From Brasenia schreberi (taxonomy: Eukaryota; Streptophyta; Magnoliopsida; Nymphaeales; Cabombaceae), in NCBI GenBank assembly GCA_036023115.1, contig JAYKKT010000059.1:1392501-1456500 (forward strand): a stretch of DNA of 64,000 nt, read 5' to 3'. The position numbers were made by a program, and so were the translations under genes. Shown one piece after another: positions 1 to 9,998 of this stretch; the first letter of the stretch is position 1, and every line of letters begins with the position of its first letter. The notes below the pieces were generated by a model that saw only the letters and a list, made by a program, of their open reading frames with translations, did no database searches and was not told where the DNA came from.

Positions 1-310
1 TGAACAAAAACCAATTTTCATTTGGTTGTATTCTTTTATTTGATGGAATACTCATATATATACATAGAAGAGAAAAACGTTTTCAAATACTCTCAGTGTG
101 AGGTTACAATAACGTATAAGAACTAACATGAAAACTTGAAAACAACTAAAGAAAATGATACATCGAAAACTTGTTATTGACATAATCCACTGTTGGGAAA
201 AGGAACCGCCAAACTCTAAGGAAAGCAGGGTTATATCTTGTCCAAGAATTCAAATCAGACCTACTAACAGGACTATAACTGTGTTGCCTTACAAGTGAGA
301 ATACACTCAC

Positions 311-2157
311 CTATAGGATTGACATTACCCCAATAAGATTCCTTCTGAGGGTGTTCAAGTGGGTCACCGTAAACCTCACTGGTGCTTGTTAAAAGAAACC
401 GAGCTCCAATTCTCTTTGCCAAGCCCAACATGTTCAGGGTCCCCATCACATTTGTCTTGTAATAATTGTTAAGAGATGCAATGCATAATAGAACTCATTC
501 TTGTAAAACCACAAAAGCAGCAGAAATGACATTCCAAAGCAAAACAGCGGAAAAGGTTCAATACAGCCCTCAGAACAACTATACTTCTTTTCCTCCTACA
601 AAAAGGAAAAGGGAAAGAGAAAACTATACATGGTCTTTCACTTCACATACATACACAGACACACACACACACACACATCTATATAGGGAGAGAGAGAGGG
701 AGAGGTTGCTAGCATGTACGGCAATTCGCTTAGAAACTGGCAAAATTTGGAAATAAATCTTTTCAAGCAGGATTGTCATAAATATGAGGGGAATGCTGGA
801 AGAACTAAACGTTAAAGAAGCTCAACGAACGAACAGGTTGAATCCATCATGGACCCTGTTCTGATGCTTAATATTTCAAACCACCATATTCTATGGTGTC
901 AATCTTGATTACCAAGCAATGGATAACATTGGCATTTTCTGCTGAAAAGTAACAAGTTGACATGTTTGCACGTGTCAGCTTACGCCTATCTATTATATCA
1001 CTGCAAGCTTTTGCTCTCCTTCAGTAAGGTGGAGGAAACTTTCTCACAGATGGCTCCAGGAACTCCTATCATTTTTTCCCTCAGCAATCAACAATGTTTA
1101 CGCATTACCCTTTCTTATCCATATTTCTAATAAGTTTCACATCCCTCGTACTAACTGATTGTAGACGCATATCTATGGTACCATATGATGATAAGAGATT
1201 CAATCAGAAGATAAAAGGCAAAGATTTGTGATTCTTCAAAGGAATAAACATAAATCTGAAAGACAAGCCCTAGAAGCCACTGAAACAAGGGTGCTAAGAA
1301 GTTCTCATTACTAAGCCAATCTCAGAAGGATTCTCAATATCTGTCCGTTTCATTCCCCACAAAAACACCTCTTACAATCTATTGGGAACAGAAAGCTCTA
1401 TAAATTTGGGATTCATTCCCATAATACATGGCGAGGCAGAACATCTACTTTAGTATCAATCAGTGTCTTACAAAGAAAGCCATTCAAAGAGATTTTTGCA
1501 TCATCCGAAAGCACCATCAGAGCAAGATGGGAACAAGCGTCTGAAAAGCACATCAATTGAACAAAAGGAACAATAAATTGAGAAAACTGGAAAGGATATG
1601 ATAGTCTTGATAGGATTATACTTGTAATGAACAGGTGAAGCAGGACATGCCAAGTGATAAATTTGATCAACCTCCAAAAGAATTGGCTCAACCACATCAT
1701 GACGGATCAACTCGAATCTCGGGTTGCGAAAATGGTGCATCACATTCTCCTTCCTACCAGTGAAGAAATTATCAATCACTATAACACTATCACCTCTCTC
1801 AAGCAACCTATCCACAAGATGGCTCCCAACGAACCCAGCGCCGCCAGTCACAACGATCCTTCTGGGTTGGTTCTTCACACCGACGGGCACCCTCTTGTTA
1901 TTGACAACTACTGCAGCAGTGCTCCGGTAGCCGTAGCCATCGATCTTTTCATCGTCTATAATCTCAACAGTCGATGGGTAGACAGACTGTCTGTTCTCTA
2001 CCGTGCCAACTTTAGAGAGGCTTGGCTGAAGGATGAAGAAAGTGGAGGCGATCAGTATGCCAACAAGAACGAAGAGAAGCCTTTGTTCTTTCAGTATATA
2101 GCTGAACAACGATCTCGGCCATGACTTAGGCCTCGGAGTCTTTACTGAGAAGGCCAT
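311..2157 (-). CDS. UXS: UDP-glucuronate decarboxylase (UDP-xylose synthase), 5' part
   Basis: This enzyme converts UDP-glucuronate to UDP-xylose for cell-wall xylan and xyloglucan. Exon 1 is 2157-1600 (186 codons) and exon 2 is 458-311; the gene continues beyond the left edge. Residues about 18-45 hold a basic stretch and one membrane segment, so this is the Golgi type II membrane class (UXS2/UXS4-like), not the cytosolic class. The short-chain dehydrogenase NAD-binding motif [12 protein letters not shown] follows at about residue 100, and the TSTSEVYG Ser/Thr motif is in exon 2. The catalytic YxxxK should be in the next exon, off the window. The start ATG at 2157 opens the usual basic N-terminus; the frame stays open upstream, but that stretch is repeat-derived. 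Intron 1 (1599-459) is AT-AC, and exon 2 ends at a normal GTGAGT donor. Family assignment is from recalled homology. Confidence 0.93.
459..1599 (-). other. U12-type AT-AC intron in UXS
   Basis: The intron starts with ATATCCTTT (1599-1591), an exact match to the minor-spliceosome 5' splice-site consensus, and ends with AC (460-459). A branch-point-like TCTTAAC lies at 474-468, leaving about 10 nt to the 3' end, as is typical of U12 introns. It is phase 0. Joining 1600 to 458 gives ...KTI|KTNVMG..., exactly the conserved UXS sequence, while no GT-AG pair restores that reading. The intron also contains short (CA)n and (GA)n tracts at about 658-705. Confidence 0.92.
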
Positions 2158-2252
2158 GGCTTGCGGTGGCATCTGCAGTTCATCATCGCTTTTGTAATTT
2201 GCGCTATACTGCTTGTGCAATTGTTTCATGATGTGTGTGCATACAAAACCAA

Positions 2253-2600
2253 AAAGAATCACGAATTCGAGCAAATAACTTTTATGCCCGACTCTACTTT
2301 CGCCAGTGAAGATGCGACCAATGAAGAAACCACGAACTCGACGACATAATTTGCTGGGTGTCCGACTTTTCGCCAAGTAAAACAGGAATAGATGAAGAAA
2401 GCACGAATTCGAGCAGAGAACTTTTTGTGGGTGGGTTTTTTCGGCTTAGTAAGACAGGGATCAATGAAAAAAATGACGAATTCGAGCGTAGAATCTTGTT
2501 GGTAACGTTTGATTTCGAGAAGCGAAACAAGCACCGACAAAGAAATTACGAATTCGAACACAGCTTTTTGTGGGTAATGCTTGATTCAACGTGCAAGACA
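2253..2600. repeat. Degenerate ~72-bp tandem repeat upstream of UXS
   Basis: Five units carry the core ACGAATTCGA (one with ACGAACTCGA) at 2261, 2332, 2403, 2476 and 2548, giving spacings of 71, 71, 73 and 72 bp. Units also share a following CTTTTTGTGGGTG-like segment and a preceding ATGAAGAAA-like segment. The block lies 100-440 bp upstream of the UXS start codon, so it is in the 5' UTR or proximal promoter. It explains the accidental open frames on both strands here. Confidence 0.8.
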
Positions 2601-4431
2601 AGATCGACGGCTAGGGTAGACCACGGACGTACCTGGCAAAGGCGGGATCCCCGAAATTATCGTAAAAGCCCGGACGAGATCGCGATTTGGCAAGCGAGTC
2701 AACAGATATCCGGATTCCCAGCCCCCTTCTTCGAATCGCGACCTGGACACCTAGACAAAGCGGCGAAATCACGAAACTGAACTAAAAAAATCGCAGTTTT
2801 CATCAAATCAAAACACGAAGAGATATCGCAGGCAACGTACCTACATACGTCGGAAATCAAAACCCGTTCGGAAAACCTACGCGATGGCTTGGTCTCAAAC
2901 GATTGAAGAGTATGATTTGGATTTCCATTACCATACAAAGCGTGTGATTTGTCGTTGCTTAGAGAGCCTCCAGAAAAGTTTTCAAAGTGCGAACAAGTGA
3001 TTGGACGCCTTGGGTCTTCTCCAGGCGAAAACGAAGCCACTCTCGTCCTACGAGTCATGGCGCCAACTGTGGACCCGCGGAAATAAACGTTTTAAAATTT
3101 TCTACGCTTCTTAACAAAGCCTTCTCATACGATGGGGGAGGTGCAGCATCAGGTGGTAGCTTCTTAACAGAGCCTTTTTCCGGTGGGTAGGTGCAATGTG
3201 AGGTCGTACATGGTGGTACAAAGTCAAGCGATAGACGTGCTCTAACTTCGGAACTCTAGTGGAATCCGGTCTGTCAGTCATCGAAAAATATTATTGGTTC
3301 TGTAGACGACCAGCGCTTGCTCATGTGCGTATGGAGTCTAGTCACAAGTGAAAAGTCATGAGCTCGATACGAGGGGCTAGCATCTGGCTTTGTCTTCACC
3401 ATAGATGGCAAAGGTCTTGATAAAAATTTGTACTACCTACTATGAGCGTGGATCGGTTGTTCCATCGTAAAATTCACCCTGATGTGATATCCAATTAGTT
3501 TCAGGCAAAGATAATTCTTAATTAATGCTTGCTACAACGGTTCCTACTTGAAAATGGGGGAAATGTTTGTATCGTTAACAATTATTGATCATTAAGTTCT
3601 CCTTAAACGATGGCAGTTAGAGAATTTGCTTCTTTAGAGATCACTGAAGTTTTGCCGGAGCTTTGACGTCTCCGTGGAAGCTCCGGTGAGCTTGACGGAT
3701 GTCACCAGAGTTCCACAAGACCTGCCCCCAGGTTCTTCTTCATGTTTGTCAGACTTCCAATGGAAATTTGTCGGTCAAATCCAAGGAATCCTCAGTATTT
3801 TTCCGAGGAAACCAACACTTCAAAAAGGAAATCAATTCTCAAAGACATTGCTAATTGTCAATACTTAAGTAATTCAATCAAGTACACCCTTAGTAAAACA
3901 TATATTTATGCTTAATTCTTTGATGCCACATATAATAAAATAATCACGATAATTTTAAAGATTTCTTCTTCGATGATGGAGTATTTTAATTTAAAAAATG
4001 TGAAAGTTAAGGTCACATACAACAATGATCTATGTGGTCAGCATCTAGGCATAAAATCAATAATGATAGAAAGAGGTAACTATGGGACATTTCTTAAGAT
4101 TAGTAGCAACATTAAACGGACATTTACTTCATTAAGGCACATGCTTAGTTTCAATGAATGTCAAATCTCATATACTTTTGATCGTGATACTACAATACAA
4201 GCAAGGTTTAAAAGTGGGTTCGTGTCAACCGTGTTAGACCCAGACCCAACACCAACGAGCTGTTAATTTCTCAGACCAATTTAGCTGCAGTACTGAAAGT
4301 GGGTTCGTTCAAAAGGGATTAGTTAGACCTTGACTCAGCAAGAACTATGACATTCAGACATCAATTTTCGTGGTGTCTTTGGAAGTGCAACAGACACGAC
4401 CTGGACACAATATTGCCTCAACCACAATCCA
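2601..4431. other. Intergenic, no gene seen
   Basis: This is the UXS upstream flank and spacer. Possible splice donors (CAG|GTACGT near 2632, TAG|GTACGT near 2840, minus strand) hint at 5' UTR introns of UXS but cannot be proven. A degenerate 53-bp direct duplication starts at 3107 and 3160 (shared core CTTCTTAACA). Around 3358-3400 a phrase ending in GCATCTGGCTTTG resembles the SINE-like copies at 5580 and 27962. No supported coding region was found. Confidence 0.5.
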
Positions 4432-4535
<104 letters not shown>

Positions 4536-4889
4536 CGAGTGCTAATCTAAACTTGTTGTACCTTCTAAACAACTCTTACCTCCTTGCTGCACAAGGAGAC
4601 GCACCTCTCTCTTAGGAGTCGACTCAAAAGAACCACCCAGGTCAATACTTCAATACTCAGGATGTGCCATAAATTAGGTGTTTGAATACGATATGTATAC
4701 GAGTACGGGAGAACGCTGCAACAAAAGTCTCCAACTTGACCAGAATTTGATGCAAAACTTACTGCCTTAAAATTATTTATTTATTTCCTACTTAGCATTA
4801 GGGCCTTCTGGATCTTGATCGATGAATAATACTGAAGCAAAGGTGCAATGAGAATTGAAGTTTTCCGGTGGCTCGGATCAACCTTGGTT

Positions 4890-7800
4890 CTACGAGACTG
4901 TAATCACGGTTTCCTTCTCGGCTTTCCGCTCACCCTCCATCGACCGCGAATTTCCACTGGAGACATGCTTGTCCAACCAATTGACTATGTCGGAGAAGAC
5001 GAGCTCTATGTTTTCCGGTGGCTCGCCGGAGGTCAATGCATGCCACATGCCAGGGTAGAGCTTGAGGGTCTTGTCTGTGCTTGATGCAGACTCGACCAGG
5101 AGCTTGCTGACCGAAGGGTCGGTTACCCGGTCATCCTCACCATGCACTACTAACAAGGGCAGGCATACCTAATAACCAAAATATAACAAGGGAAGTCAAT
5201 GATCAAAATGCTCTCGTAAAGCTATGCATAAATTGGAAGTAACGTTGAAAGGAAGGCCTTCATCTAATTTCTATTTTCTGATAAATGTATGTTACAAAAT
5301 TTCCCCTCCATCATGAAGATATGGAGGGGAAATTACTCGATATTTACATCAAATTTTGGTCTTCTTTTTCCTCAAAATCCCACAAAATATCATTTTTTTA
5401 TGACACTTGAAATTAATTCTAATTAAGACAAACATAGGATAAAAGCTCAGCATGTTTAGGTGCTCAAATAAACAATGTATACAATATTTCTACCTAAAAG
5501 AGGAGAGGCACAGAAAAGCCTCAAAGTATACAATAAAGTTTGATTTTTTTAGTTAAGCACAACTATGATCATCACAACTAGCAATAGCTCATTTCGTTAT
5601 GGATCGACTCACAAGTTGGAGGTTATGAGTTCGATTTCCAGGGTGTGTATCTGGCTTCAGCCTCCTTGGAACTTTATATTATGGTATTTTAGCTGACCAC
5701 AGTTAGTGTGAGATAAGTCTTGGTTTTGGTAGGAAATTAAGCAAAAACTACTTTAGATTACAGCATTTTACCGAAAAATTTTATATGGTAACTACATAAA
5801 AATTGCATCATTAAACATCTTTAAAAATTAATCATATCATAATTAAAACCTTACCTCATGAAGACTCCGCTCGATTTCCATGCTGACCTTCATGAGTTCA
5901 TGTCCAGTCTTCAAACGTGGCCTTCCCTTGTAACAATATGGGTTAGAACGAACCTGTCAGTCATTAAAGTAACGTTGAATATTTGATAGTCAATTTACTG
6001 ATTTTCTCATAAGAAACAAGAATTATCACTTTTTTTAATAAACTTTTTCCTTTGAAAAATTAATAAGTAAGAATTACAATTAGCCAAAAATTTCCCTTGC
6101 CCCGTACCTCTTCTCTTGCTTTTGGCTCTTTTATGGCGACATCAACAATATCTTGAGTGGGAATAAGCTTCCATGTGGGGATAACCTTGCATAGCTTTGT
6201 TAGAACACTGATCACCAATGGACTTGGCTTAATGTCATCTGCTATCTGAACACCCAAATCACAAAATTATGATTAATTAGATGAATTATCATATTAATCT
6301 ATGATGCCAATTTTCTTCGAAAAATTCATTACTCAAGGAAATTGTACCAAGAAGGTGAGTATGCACAAACACAGGAAATGTGAAACCTTGAAGGCCAAGG
6401 ACCCTCATCCAAAACGCCGATGGGAGTTGAACCCCTGACTGCCTAAGAAGCAGCATGGAGCCCCTTTACTACTTAACACCTTGAGCTTGGCAGATCAGAA
6501 TGGATAGGGATGGCAATTTTGTGTTTCCAGTCACAAACATATCTTGTTATTTGTATTTATGTTAGAAAAGAGAGGCCAACCCGAACATGACCTGGTTTCT
6601 TGGTCTAAATCTTTTTTCAGGGAGGCTTCTTGGTATGACTTTAATTGGATGGACATGAACACGGATCTTTGCATTCTGTGATTCATGGGCTTTTGTGGCT
6701 GAAAGAGTTGTATCGCCAGTAATTTCATCTTTTGTATCTTATTCATCTAAGTAACCACCTTTCTTTCATACTTTGGGTGAACACAAACACAAACTTTTCG
6801 GGTAATTTTCGTGTTGGGCTTTCACATCATGTCTAACATTGCCCGCCCTCCGGCTGAGGGGTCACTATTATCAAATTAAAATCGATTAATTAATATGTAG
6901 CCGTTAATTAATAATCACACAAATTGCTGAAAAGAAAAATTAGTGAGTGGTAAACAAAATTAACCTTGCACATAGGCGCGACCAAGACTGCGCCGTCCCA
7001 AAAGGTAGGCTGCCTTCTGTGAATTTGGAGGGCTACTGCACCACCCATCGATTCCCCCAGCAGAAATCTCATCTTAGCCATGTTCTCCTTCTTCCCTGCA
7101 GATCGTCACACAAAATATGAATGCAATTAAGCAAATTAAAACTCAGACGATTATCTAAAAAGATGAGTTTGATCTTCTCTCCTTACCGGCGATGCTCGAG
7201 AAGAAAACGCAGCAGTCACTAACAACTTCATCAAAGCTTGAAACGTATCCTTGCATGCCTGATGATTTTCCATGGCCCTCATAGTCTATTCCATGCACCA
7301 CAAAACCTGCTTGTGCTAGCCTTATGCCAGTACCTATATATAATAGTATTACTTGCATATATCAAACCCTAGTACTTCACTTGATTTTTATTTTCTGTAA
7401 ATACATAACTACGTATATGATTCTCAAAAGCAGAAGGAATTCAAAGTAGAATGAGAAGAAAAAGTGGAGACACATTGCCTTTCATTGAAATGCTGCATTC
7501 CATGGCATATCCTACAATATTCAAGGAAGATTCATTCATCAGGAGCATACAATATCAAAAGAAAGACACATAATTTGTGGAAAAAGAGGAAGCAAGAGAG
7601 GAATATGGTGACCATGGCAAAGGAAAACTAGTCCTTTCGGTTCCTGATTCGCGGGTGACCATCTGCAGGTGAAGAGTTTCATTCCACGCTGGTTGGTGAT
7701 GAACTCCTGAGATGGGAAAATCTTTCTCATGTGAAAATAATATTCATCCAAACGAAGGGATCAAATAAAACTTCTGCTTTATGCTTGCCTCTTCATATTT

Positions 7801-7925
7801 GACGTTCTCTGGATTCTCTGCCTGCAGTACAATACAGTAGACCAAAAGGAAAAACCATCAATGGACAAAATCTCAGAGACGAATTTGAGTTGCGAAGAAT
7901 CCATCAAAACCTGGTTTCCTACCAT
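4890..7925 (-). CDS. Monoacylglycerol lipase / caffeoylshikimate esterase-like alpha/beta hydrolase
   Basis: A serine hydrolase that would release fatty acid from monoacylglycerol or lysophospholipid; one branch of the family hydrolyses caffeoyl shikimate. I predict nine exons: 7925-7923 (ATG only), 7821-7789, 7706-7613, 7511-7479, 7333-7187, 7095-6965, 6245-6108, 5953-5855 and 5168-4890, giving 318 aa, the usual length. Visible motifs are the oxyanion CHGYAMEC, the HGIDYEGHGKS segment, the nucleophile elbow GESMGG, the acid in HGEDDRVTD and the catalytic His in GMWHAL. All phases agree. Introns 2 and 4 use GC donors (AG|GCAAGC and AG|GCAATG). SINE-like sequences sit in introns 6 and 8. The split ATG exon is the least certain part. 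No disabling mutation is seen. Confidence 0.88.
5580..5735 (+). mobile_element. tRNA-derived SINE-like element
   Basis: It lies in intron 8 of the lipase gene. A tRNA A-box-like TAGCTCATTTCG is followed by a B-box-like GAGTTCGATTTCC, then GTGTATCTGGCTT. The segment GACTCACAAGTT plus the B box recurs on the minus strand near 47915-47990, and a deleted version occurs near 27962, so it is a dispersed family. The 3' end and target-site duplication were not resolved. Confidence 0.55.
6395..6482 (-). mobile_element. tRNA-like SINE fragment
   Basis: Read on the minus strand, a B-box-like GGGGTTCAACTCCC follows a tRNA-like stretch beginning GGTGTTAAGTAGT. It sits in intron 6 of the lipase gene, opposite in orientation to the element at 5580. 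Ends are approximate. Confidence 0.45.
6505..6855. mobile_element. Possible hAT-like non-autonomous element fragment
   Basis: The left end TAGGGATGGCAATTTTG and the right end TTGCCCGCCCT are roughly inverted. The left ~30 bases recur at about 28246 (TAGAGGTGGCAATTTCG), suggesting one repeat family. No matching 8-bp duplication was found, so the assignment is weak. Confidence 0.3.
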
Positions 7926-8400
7926 TGATAGGACTCTCAAAGACGATGACTATCTCACGCCACACAGAGAGGGAGAGAGAGACAGTGAGAGATTAACGTG
8001 CAGAGATAAACCTGAGAGATCTTATAAGATTAACGTGTGAAGATAGCACGAAACAAATTTACTTATTACGAAGGTGGCCACCAAATTGAGTCGTCAATAA
8101 CTTGTTTCCTTTTCCATTTCAGCGCGTATCCTTTTACTATAATAAGGACACTTGTCCTTCCTGAGGAAGACGATCGTGGCGATGGTATAACCGTATCAAA
8201 TCTATACGTTAGGGGCTTTTGTACACAGAACAGGCAAAAAATCCGGGATACACAACTGCAGCACATCATATTTTTTCCTTTAATTAATAGGGTTAATTAT
8301 AAATTGATCTAAATATCGTTAGACGCTTTATATGTACGTGCATGTGTCTATATAGATATATATAAAATTTCCTAAGGTTTATTATTATTATTAAAATTAT
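7926..8400. other. Upstream flank of the lipase gene
   Basis: This is the probable 5' UTR and promoter of the minus-strand lipase gene, with a short (GA) tract near 7966-7982. No other gene is supported. Confidence 0.5.
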
Positions 8401-8404
8401 AATT

Positions 8405-8742
<338 letters not shown>

Positions 8743-9123
8743 GATCCAATATCTTGGAAGTAACTAATGAAAAGTAAAGCGGATAAGTGTGCGTAACGAA
8801 CAGATCAGTGTCGTTCATGACTGGTTCTTCAACTCTTAAATCATTGTTTGGGTTTGGCTCGTTGGCCAGTCTGAGCTGAGCCGATCACGAACCAAACACC
8901 AAAGGAGTTAAAGAAGCTAAACACAAGCAACTCGCTAAAGCTAAGAATATAAATATGACACGAGAAAGTTACCTAGTGAAGCACAACGCCAGACACAAAT
9001 GAGACAGGTACGAACACGATAAGACATGAGACAAATTTTCAGGTCGTGTTTCAGGCTGACACAAACTCAACGCGATTTGTTGGTTCGGGTGTAAACGGAA
9101 GTCCTCTACATCATCCACTTACC

Positions 9124-9389
9124 TAGACATAGCTGGTTTGAAATTGGATTTGGGTTAGGAATCAGCCGGAACTAAAATCAGCCAACTAGAATCAGCGATT
9201 CAAACCATCAGTTCGGTTATTTTTTTATTAGTTTTTCTTTTTTATGGAAATTTTATATTTGATAATTTTCCAGTTTTGAATGGTTTGAAACAAGAACCGA
9301 AACCGAAACCTCACAGACCGAAATTGGAATGACTCGATCCCAATTGGGTTGTGGTTCCTGGTTCCAGGAGCCGAAACCGGCCATGTCTA
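9124..9389. mobile_element. hAT-type MITE
   Basis: A 266-bp non-autonomous element. The left terminus TAGACATAGCTGGTTT and the reverse complement of the right terminus, TAGACATGGCCGGTTT, match at 14 of 16 bases. The flanking 8-mers CACTTACC (9116-9123) and CACTTGCC (9390-9397) differ at one base, as expected for an ageing 8-bp hAT target duplication. It has no coding capacity. Sequences full of ACCGGAACC-like phrases at 22780-23450 and 31665-31830 may be related debris. Confidence 0.75.
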
Positions 9390-9759
9390 CACTTGCCAAC
9401 CACGCCAGTCAATAATAAAGTTCAGTCTATAGGCAGAGGGTCGAGCGACGTCGCAGGACGAACTGGATGTCGCTCCCTGTGTTTTCTAACCTGATCGGAG
9501 TTCGTCGTGTGACACTATACATGCCACTTAATCTAAGAGAAGACTTTTCTTTGGCTTTACTTTTGGAAATCAAGTTCTCAGTTTCTTTTTCCGGCGATTT
9601 TTCTTAAGCGCTTTGTGGCATCCATTACACACCATAAATTTGTTAAAACAATTAGGACATTACGCTTGTTTAAATGATAAACAAGCTCAATTAATTTTGC
9701 ACAGTATTCCCATGATTGCAAACCGGTTTTGAACAATTATATTCGCCAAAACTATGAGA

Positions 9760-9797
9760 TCCGTTGTAGTCTAGTTGGTTCAAATCCCGGCAACGGA
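9760..9797 (+). pseudogene. Internally deleted tRNA-Glu relic
   Basis: It begins TCCGTTGTAGTCTAGTTGG, like plant tRNA-Glu, and ends TCCCGGCAACGGA. The 7-bp acceptor stem (TCCGTTG/CAACGGA) is fully paired and the A box survives. The anticodon arm, the variable loop and the 5' side of the T arm are missing. A T9 run at 9800-9808 resembles a Pol III terminator. The join falls at a GGTT shared by the D loop and the T arm, suggesting deletion between short direct repeats. Confidence 0.8.
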
Positions 9798-9998
9798 AGT
9801 TTTTTTTTCATTCCATTTTCCCGGCGGAGTTGGTCATTTCTTCGACTTCCTTTCTTTCTCTGGCGTGCGTCTGCTTCCCGCCGCTTCACTCGGTTTCTTT
9901 CTCCGGTGACTTTTCTCTTTCCTACAGTTCTGCAAAATTTCTTCACTTTATCGTTATTCATCCTCAAAGAATGACAGCAGACTTTTGCTATTACGTCC

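Noticed and set aside
2158..2376. In-frame extension of UXS upstream of ATG 2157
   Set aside because: The frame is open only because of the 72-bp repeat units; the sequence is not like any UXS N-terminus, and the ATG at 2157 opens a normal one.
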